Shown: piece after piece, positions 57,030-64,000 of the stretch
Position numbering within the stretch: the first letter of the stretch is position 1
How the letters are laid out: each line of letters starts with the position of its first letter
Source of the DNA: Rhodocollybia butyracea
Taxonomy: Eukaryota > Basidiomycota > Agaricomycetes > Agaricales > Omphalotaceae
DNA: 64,000 bases
Assembly: GCA_015501585.1 (NCBI GenBank)
Contig: JADNRY010000221.1
Coordinates: 37,381 to 101,380 of the forward strand
Reading direction: 5' to 3'
Notes under the pieces: generated by a model
What the model was told of the DNA's origin: nothing
The model's input: only the letters and a program-made list of their open reading frames with translations
Databases searched by the model: none
Translations under genes and position numbers: made by a program

Positions 57030-58200
57030 CTTTTTTGATTCAAAGAACGTGGGGCAGTGAGTGTAGCGTGCGTGCCTTGAACTGGACCAGCAGCTGAGGG
57101 GATTTTTTCTACTTTCTTCCTTTATATGATTACGCAGCTGTACAGGTGACGCGAAAGCGGATCCCAATATGATGGTAGCAGCGCGATTTTTGCGTCTTGA
57201 AACTCGCGCTTCGCCAAATCATGATGGTGGTTCAGCTGTATGATAGAGTATGATAGCCAACCTACCGTCCCTTAGATAGTCCACTGATAGTCCTTAGTCC
57301 AAAAGGAGACTTGTACATATAGCGAAGCGAGCATCGCAACTTGCGAGCTCCGTCCAAGACACTGGACTGGTAGTATCTAGTGTGGGCTACGTGCGTGCGG
57401 CGGTCTGTGGTATATGAGCAAGCTGCGAGTTTTCCTAGAAGCTAAGGACCATTAGAACAGATGATATTTATCATGGGGTCTACGCTGAGTCTGTTGGTTA
57501 CGCATGATGCATCATCTCGTTGATCTCGTTGATTGAGCAGTCCAAAGTATTAGTAGTAAGGCTGAGCGCACCAGTGTTCCTTGGGGATAGGTCCCCTGAG
57601 GACTGTACAACGTTTAGACTTAGTACTCGTTAGAAAACAAGGCGCTGAAGGTTTGTAGGACACTAATGAATCCTCCATACCCTTTGTATTCTAGGAAGGT
57701 TTCTACATATTTTTCTGATACAATGTTGAGGGTGAGATGGACTAGAAGTCAGAGAGAAGGAGAGATCGAAGAGAAGACCAGAAGATGTGAGCACTGGATT
57801 AATAAACCAACCCAATATTTAACCTTCCTATCTGATTATCCACAGCCACAACGACGATGTAAATAACCTGTTTGTCGTTGTCCAGAATCCCGAGCGATCT
57901 TCAACCAACATACATATGGTTTTAATCCGGTTTGGGTGGGTGTTATCAACGCGAAATTACTCGAAAACCAGGTTGATTTGACTCGCCTGGTTTGGCTCAC
58001 AGATACGCTGAAACATAGGTGGATTTAATGAATAAATAGTAATGTATAGATTGATACGAGGAAATTGAGATTGGATAGGAAATAAATCGTCTGTCACATG
58101 TATCAAGCTCAAGCCTCACGATATCTTGCAGTGAATCTAGAGTAATGAAATGAGTAAATAACCTTCTAAAAAGAATATAAAACTCACCAAATATCACCTT
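57030..58200. other. Spacer between copies 1 and 2
   Basis: Promoter side of copy 1 and 3' flank of copy 2. It contains repeated flank words of the triplication (TTTGTAGGAAACTGATGAATCC near 55237 recurs in related form near 57650). No gene is supported. Confidence 0.4.
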
Positions 58201-58219
58201 CTACATCCTTCATTATGTT

Positions 58220-59358
58220 CCATCACTGTGTTGGGGGCTGAAGCGTCGATTCTTCTTGTGTCCACTGCGTTGGGGCTCAGTTCCGGATGCAATTTTTACG
58301 TTCGGCTTGATAATCCTCAAGGTACATCCTCAGTGCTTCTCGTATTGGCCAGAAATTCAGAAAATGGGTATCGTCGAAATACGAGAGAGCATCAGCAACC
58401 TAATGTCTTGTTGTCAGCATATGCAACAAGAATGTGTAATATCAAATACCTGGCGACAGAGCTCGTCGATAGGGAAGTCTGGTTGTTTTGTGTAAGGTAG
58501 GTCATGGTTAATGGCGAGCACACTTGCAGTGGTTGCAACGAGGGACTTGAGTATAGAAAAGAGTGAGTGCGAGTACAAAGCAACAAATGTGAAGGCTTAC
58601 GCAAAACGTCCCAAATGTATTCCATGGGTCCTCTTCCAAGCCCACCGCAACTTGGAGAGCTGCGTGATTGGCAATGGCCTCGGCTGGTGCCTTTATCGGC
58701 GCGATAGAGGGTGGGAAGAGTAATTTTTTCCAAGTTTTGGGTCTTCGCCACCTCCAAAAACTTCAAGAACTCGCCAAGTTTCTCTGCTGGACTATTTTCA
58801 TAGTCTCGACCTTTCTGAGTGTAAGCATCCCGAATCTTGATTTGTCGGATTTGTCAGGGTGGTGAAGTTCACCATGGGTTTTCGATTTTTGCCACATTTT
58901 TCTGATTATGTGTACCGGCAACAATGAACCCAAGGCAATAGGGACTGCAAACCAGCCCCCGGATTGCAAAATAAGTCACCCGTTCTGGCTTATCAACATA
59001 GCTTGTGTCCCAGCGAAGTTGAGCATTAAGAAGTTTTCGCATGGGGTCGTTCAAGTTCTGTTTTTCGTTGGCTTTTTCTCTAAGAATTGCCACAAGGCCT
59101 CTGACAACCTTGGTTTTCGCTCCCATGGTAATAACATCGTGCGTCCGACTGCCCTTCTTAAGTTCGGGTCTCCTGGGTCTGGGTTTACCTTGATAATCAA
59201 GTAAAGTTGCTTCAAACTACAGTAGTAGAAAAAGATGAATGTGAACATGGGACGTCTCGGAAGAAAACACTTACAGGTTTCTGACGAGATGTACGCACAC
59301 ACCCAGTACTGGTCATGAGCATGGCAAGGAGGAATAGACAGACAACTTTGGGGTGCAT
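58220..59358 (-). pseudogene. Secreted-protein family copy 2, frameshifted
   Basis: The start and signal peptide are kept (ATG at 59358, MHPKVVCLFLLAMLMTSTGC, donor GTAAGTG). The next exon reads QLRWDTSYVDKPERVTYFAI and RGLVCSPYCLGFIVAG as in copy 1. One shift separates this from THGELHHPDKSDKSRFGMLT, and a missing G after RK shifts it again before DYENSPAEKLGEFLKFLEVA. Downstream exons are recognisable near 58380-58450 but broken. It is a pseudogene unless the indels are sequence errors. Confidence 0.7.
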
Positions 59359-59739
59359 ATTTTTCGATTCGAAGAAAGAACGTGAGCGTAATGTGAGGTT
59401 GAACTGGACCAGCAGCTGAGGGAATTTTTTCTACTTTCTTCTTTTTACATGATTACGCAGAAGCGGATCCCAATCTATTCCAATATAGCGTGATTTTTGC
59501 ATCCTGGAACAGGACCTGAAAATACCTATTGGGTCGTTGGAAATTTCCGGACCTGCGGCCGGTATTATACAAACCAAAATTGGTAAATCACCTTAAATCA
59601 CCCGCTTGCCATTGTCCGGAACCAAGTGATGATCTTCACAAATAGGTCGTGTTAATCCGGTTTTGCGCGTGCGTTAGCCCGGAAGTACCTGAAAACCAGG
59701 TTGATTTGAATCACCTAGTAGCACCTAGTTCACTCGCAG

Positions 59740-60644
59740 TAGGCTCGCTAGCCAGCCGTTCTCCGATATTTCAATCATGCTGCTACCGCTATTAGCATGT
59801 TCGGAGAACGGCTGGAACGGAATCAGCATCACCAACCGAGTCACAAATTTGTGACTTTGACTTAGAAATTTTTTTTGCTTTTTACCCCACCCGCTCCCGT
59901 TGCAACGGCGTAAAGTACAACGTCCGCTGAATTTACCTCCGAATATACCTCAATAATGGTTCTGGATCCTGTTCAAGCTATTTTTTGACTAGGTTGCCCT
60001 TGGAATTCAAGATACATAGCAAGATCCTTTCGTTGTGTCCAAGTTCTTCAAGATGACTCCAATCCTCTCACAGTTAGAGGTAAAAAATAAGTAAACATAC
60101 TCAATAAGGCCTCCGTTACTCTATTTGCCTCTCTGCTGGCTATACTTTGTGGAAATTCAATATAAAAAGTACAGTATTTCTCTCTCATTCAAGTGGTGGG
60201 TCTGTAACTGCTTTTTTGTTCTCATTTTTGGATGAAGAGTACCTCCATAAACTCAAATATAACCTCCAAGACTGTCCACTGATATTTGCTGGTTCAATTG
60301 CAGATTTTTCAGCTCATTTTTGCCAGTTTTGTGTCTCATTCAAGTTCGGTATGTCTATTCCTGTTCTAATAGCGATTTTCTAACTTAGAACAATGGTACG
60401 AGTCTGTCTACTTACTTTTTATTTGGGCATTTTCCAACGAGGGAGTCCCGCACACAAATTGTGATTTTGCGACGGTTGATGAGGCGAAATTTCGCTAAGT
60501 CAAAGTCACAAAATTTGTGACTCTGTTAGTGACGCGGAAGCCGTTCCAGTCCTTCTGTAGTCACTCAGCTCAGCTGTTTACCTGAGCGCAATTCAAATTT
60601 ATTTGAATTGGGTGGCGACAGAACGGACTGGCAACGCGAGTCTA
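59740..60644. mobile_element. hAT-like non-autonomous element in the secreted-gene cluster
   Basis: A 905-bp insert flanked by CACTCGCAG on both sides (59731-59739 and 60645-60653; an 8-bp duplication ACTCGCAG fits hAT). Ends are imperfect inverted repeats TAGGCTCGCTAGCCAGCCG and TAGACTCGCGTTGCCAGTCC, both continuing with CGTTCT. Inside are a 15-bp-stem hairpin (CCAGCCGTTCTCCGA) at about 59752-59814 and inverted GAGTCACAAATTTGTGACTT segments near 59839 and 60496. Unoccupied counterparts of the site flank copies 1 and 2. Confidence 0.75.
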
Positions 60645-60852
60645 CACTCGCAGATACTTAGGTTAAAAAGTTGAAACATAGCCGGATTTCCAAATAGGCA
60701 AATATAGGTATGTAGATCGATACTTACGAGGAAATTCTAGAGTAAATCGCATTGCATGCATTGGGCTCAATCCTCACGATACCTCGCAGTGAATCTAGAG
60801 TGATGGAATGAGTAAATAACCTTCTAAAAGAACATAAAACTCACCAATTACT

Positions 60853-62145
60853 TATCCCCTTCTGCCGGCTCATCCTCATACTGGTGGTCAGATAGGCTAG
60901 CTGGTTGAGGGCCGCTGGAGCGTCGATTCTTCTTGCGTCCACCGCGTCGGGCTTACGCGTACGTCCAGATGCAGGCTTACGAGTACGTCCGGATGCAGGC
61001 TTATGTGTATGTTTGGCTTGATAATTCTCGAGGTGCATCTTCAGTGCTTCTCGTGTTGGCCAGAAATTTGGAAAGCGGGTATCGTCGAAATACGGGAGAG
61101 CATCAGCAACCTAGTGTCTTGTGGTTAGCATACACAGGAAGAATGTACAGCGTCGAATACCTGGCGACAGAGCTCTCCGATAGCGCGGTCTGATTGCTCT
61201 TTGTGATTGTAAGGTAGGTAATGGTTAATGCCGACCAAACCCGCGGAATTTGCAACGAGGGACTTGTGGAAAAGACTCAGAGATTGAGGTGAATACAAAG
61301 CAATACATGTGACTTACGCGAAACGTTTCGAATGTATCCGAGTCCTTTTCCAAACGCACCGCAGCTTGGAGGGCTTCGTAGGTGAACTCATCCTGATTAG
61401 GATGCGCAATGACCTCAACTTCTCTCGATGCTTCCTGGCTTTTGGGAATTTGTGTGCGATCCTGGGTCTGGTGTAGTGTGACCTCGGCTGACTGCAGAAA
61501 AAGCAATCCCTCCATGTTTTCAGGCTTCGCTATCTTGAATTTCGCCTCGAAATCCTTCCAAAAAATTGAAGAATCGTTAAGTTCCGCTTTAATGTCTGCT
61601 GGACTTTTTTCATAGTGTCGACCTTTTCTGAGGGAAAGCATCTGGAATCCGTGACCCGACGGGTAATGAAGTTCACCATGGGTGTCGGTTCGTGTCGCCC
61701 TTTCCCCCTCATTATTTTTACCGCTAACAACGAACCCAAAGCAATAAGGATCACAAAGGAATCCACGGATCGCAAAATAAGTCACCCGTCCTGGTAATCA
61801 AGATATGTGTGTCCCAGCTAAGTTGAGCATTAAGGAGTCTTCGCAGGGGCTCGTTAGGATCTATTTGCGCCCTTAAGTCTTTGTCTCTAAGCATTGCCAC
61901 AAAGGCTTTGCCAACTTGAGATTTCGCTACGCCCGTGGCTCTATAATTAGGCATCTCGCCCTTCTTGCTACTGCGTCTGAGTCTACCACGAGAATCAAGT
62001 AAAGACGCTTCAGGTTGGAGCTAGAGTAATGGAAAAATATGAAGGTGATAACGAGTTTCGGAAGGAAACACTTACACCCTCAGCACAGCATGAACATGGG
62101 CATGGCGAGGAGTAGTAGGCGGACAAAAAAAACTTTAGGGTGCAT
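60853..62145 (-). pseudogene. Secreted-protein family copy 3, frameshifted
   Basis: The signal exon starts at 62145 (MHPKVFFVRLLLLAMPMFML) but meets a TGA before the donor used by the other copies. Two single-base losses near 61800, where copy 1 has DTTYVDRPELVTYF, shift the frame. A long frame then resumes, 61785-61225, with ITYFAIRGFLCDPYC-like, THGELHYPSGHGFQMLSLRK and FTYEALQAAVRLEKDSDTFE. A further one-base loss in the basic tail breaks the end. The tail repeat GRTRKPASGRTRKP is a short internal duplication. Confidence 0.7.
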
Positions 62146-63045
62146 GATGATATGAGTGTTTTGATTCGAAGAAAGAACGTGGGGTAGCACCGAGTGTAGC
62201 GTGAGTTGAACCGGACCAGCAGTTGAGGGGCTCGGGATTTTTTCTACGCTCTTTTATATAATTACGCATTAGTGAAAGCGGTTCCTAACATGACGCGATT
62301 TTTGCATCTTGAAACAGCTTAAAACTCGGCCTAACCACTAATAATGTCGATGAGGTTTCGAAATGGCGGTCGAACTGTATGATAGCCGGTAGTCTACTCA
62401 GTGACTAGTCTCCTTCCGTTTTATACTTGCTTTTTTTTTGGCTTTTTTTCATCCTTCTTTCGTACTAACAATCACCTCTCGATCTGGCGATTTGACTGTT
62501 AGTCCAGCGCTCTAGGTGATGCGGAACTTGCATACATGAACGACTTGGCCAATGCAGTTTTAATGCAGGCTAAAGCTTTCGATAAAATCATCCACTCACC
62601 TGAACCGATTACTAATTAGGAATAACACCTTCCTTCTTTGCCAAGCGCCCAGAACTTTCTTTTTCTTTCATGCATCTCTCCGTCAAGTCTGCAATGTTGA
62701 AGCTGAAACCCGTTGACTCTTGAAGCTTGAAAGCTTGAAAGCATGGAGAGCTGAGGTTGTAACCGGCTGGACTTGGGGCCATCGATAAGGGAAATGAAGT
62801 TGAAAGAGGGCCCACAAGCATCTGTAAACTGTATACTTTGCGTGGCTTGAAAGGTGTGTTTGTGGATCCATTTGTCAACGAGGCTAATAGCAACTTAGAA
62901 CTGAACTTGCGCAGCAGTAGAAGACTGTAACGGAGCGCAGCGACAGCCTCGAGGTAGCAGCGGCGTCAATCATCGAACTTCTTATATATAACAAAGAAAC
63001 GGATAAACTTTTGGGCTTTGCCTTTTCCCTTTCTTCCTTTCCACT
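62146..63045. other. Intergenic region before the helicase gene
   Basis: Promoter side of copy 3 and upstream of the helicase. A minus frame of 93 codons without ATG (62893-62612, ending LAKKEGVIPN) may be an exon of an unrecognised gene but is not supported further. Confidence 0.35.
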
Positions 63046-64000
63046 ATGGTTCAAACGACTTGCCCCTCTGTCTCGCACAGGGAACATGCGCAGATCCGTT
63101 GTGCCAATACGAGCATAACGCCTATAACTGTACTCTATGCTCCCTCGTGTTCGGCGATCAAACCACGTACAAACATCATCTCTCTACCAAAAAACCATCT
63201 CAACCGGGTAGGAGGCGAAACTGGATCGCTTCTTTTCTGCTCAATTTGCGGAAAATACGTGTCGGGCATAAAAAATTGGCACGGGCACGTTTCGAGCGCA
63301 AAGCACGCGTCACAGGCTGCTATCAAAGGAATGTCGCCCGACGTGCCTCCAGAAGAGCCTGAACAGGTACCAGGCCATCAGTTGTGTGTGGTTTGCAACC
63401 GGCATATCCCAAGTCGCTTTTGGGCTCGACATCCATCGCAACCGCAACACAAGGAACGTGAACAGTTCCTCAAGTTCACTTCTGCAGTGGAAGAGACCGA
63501 GAAAGACAAGAATGGGCTTAGTGTAGTAGGTGATTTCGATTTCAAGATTGTCGAGCCCGAAAAAGCTGCGGCGGGTGTCGTCGTCGGTGGCACGATTCAG
63601 ACTCAAGTCCCCGCGACTCGTATAGCGCTGATAGACATCAGACTGGCTTCTTTGAAAGGAGAAAAAACGCTTTCTCCGTGAGTGGCAATTTCTTTCGTAC
63701 TTTGCATGTTATCTTACACGCCGATGTAGCTTACCGTCACTCTCAACGGTTCTACTCGAACCATCACGTCGCGCTTCGCCTCACTTTAAGTGAAGATGTC
63801 ACAGGTCATATTGGTCGAGCTGAAGACCGCCTTGAACTTCTTTTCGAGGATGTCCGCCTTCAATCGCACTTCATATAACGCGTCCCTTGTCCGTCATAGT
63901 TGGTTCGAAGGCTGATCACGATATGTTTGAACAAAAAGCACCTTATGTTCCCGAAAACGCACCGAGCGACAACCAGAGACCAGTATTTCTCGAAGGCGAG
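63046..64000 (+). pseudogene. SDE3/MOV10-like RNA helicase, N-terminal part, frame broken repeatedly
   Basis: Fungal relatives of SDE3/MOV10 are UPF1-type RNA helicases linked to RNA silencing; their N-terminus has zinc-finger-like repeats. Here MVQTTCP (63046) is followed in another frame by GTCADPLCQYEHNAYNCTLC and DQTTYKHHLSTKK, then back in the first frame by LFCSICGKYVSGIKNWHGHV, LCVVCNRHIPSRFWARH, EETEKDKNGLSVVGDFDFKI and ALIDIRLASLKGEKTLSP. A probable intron (63677-63728, GTGAGT...TGTAG) follows, then RAEDRLELLFEDVRLQSHFI and, after another shift, ITRPLSVIVGSKADHD. At least four one-base shifts occur in 850 bp, so this is a pseudogene or uncorrected sequence. The helicase motifs lie beyond the window. 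Confidence 0.65.

Noticed and set aside
62612..62893. 93-codon minus-strand frame upstream of the helicase
   Set aside because: It has no ATG, no motif and no clear splice partners; it may be an exon but cannot be supported.

Overview
The window looks like nuclear DNA of a basidiomycete fungus, most likely an Agaricomycete. Genes carry many short introns of about 45-65 nt with GT...YAG borders. The recognisable families are ones typical of that group: FunK1 fungal-specific kinases, a DUF6593-like protein, an F-box/LRR protein, fungal Copia elements, a small secreted cysteine protein, and a coiled-coil protein that looks conserved in mushrooms. No prokaryotic or organellar features were seen.

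Region 1 (1-14.4 kb) is almost gene-free and made of layered non-autonomous transposons. It holds a tRNA-like sequence, a nine-unit array of hairpins with a constant loop and covarying stems (1072-1429), three hAT-type MITEs with 8-bp target duplications (one nested in another), a transposase remnant, and a gag-only Copia relic with 244-bp LTRs. It also holds the first members of a family with CATCAG...CTGATG ends. Region 2 (14.5-18.1 kb) has a TPR-repeat gene, a probable LTR, and a fragment of a conserved fungal hypothetical gene. Region 3 (18.2-26 kb) is dominated by CATCAGG elements, above all a 4.86-kb foldback element whose arms are inverted arrays of 308-bp dimeric repeats.

Region 4 (27.2-34.3 kb) contains a 2.43-kb palindrome (two 855-bp arms of equal length, identical wherever compared) abutting a damaged F-box gene, a 1.59-kb CATCAGC element just upstream of that gene's start, and a helicase fragment between inverted repeats. 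Region 5 (34.9-42.3 kb) is a gene island: a two-module hypothetical protein, a 14-exon Xaa-Pro aminopeptidase P, a DUF6593-like gene and a small secreted cysteine-rich protein gene.

Region 6 (42.8-48.5 kb) is a recently inserted but dead Copia retrotransposon with LTRs about 98% identical, hit by one CATCAGG element in its integrase and another at its 5' LTR. Region 7 (48.6-54.7 kb) has a FunK1 pseudogene, the intact 405-aa coiled-coil gene, and a FunK1 gene with a tandemly duplicated kinase portion. Region 8 (55.8-62.2 kb) is a tandem triplication of a secreted-protein gene: one copy intact (350 aa), two decayed, with a hAT element between them. The window ends in the 5' part of an SDE3/MOV10-like RNA helicase gene whose reading frame is broken repeatedly.

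The strongest candidates for something undescribed are the covarying hairpin array and the CATCAG-terminated family. The latter keeps its ends but fills each interior with its own inverted word repeats.
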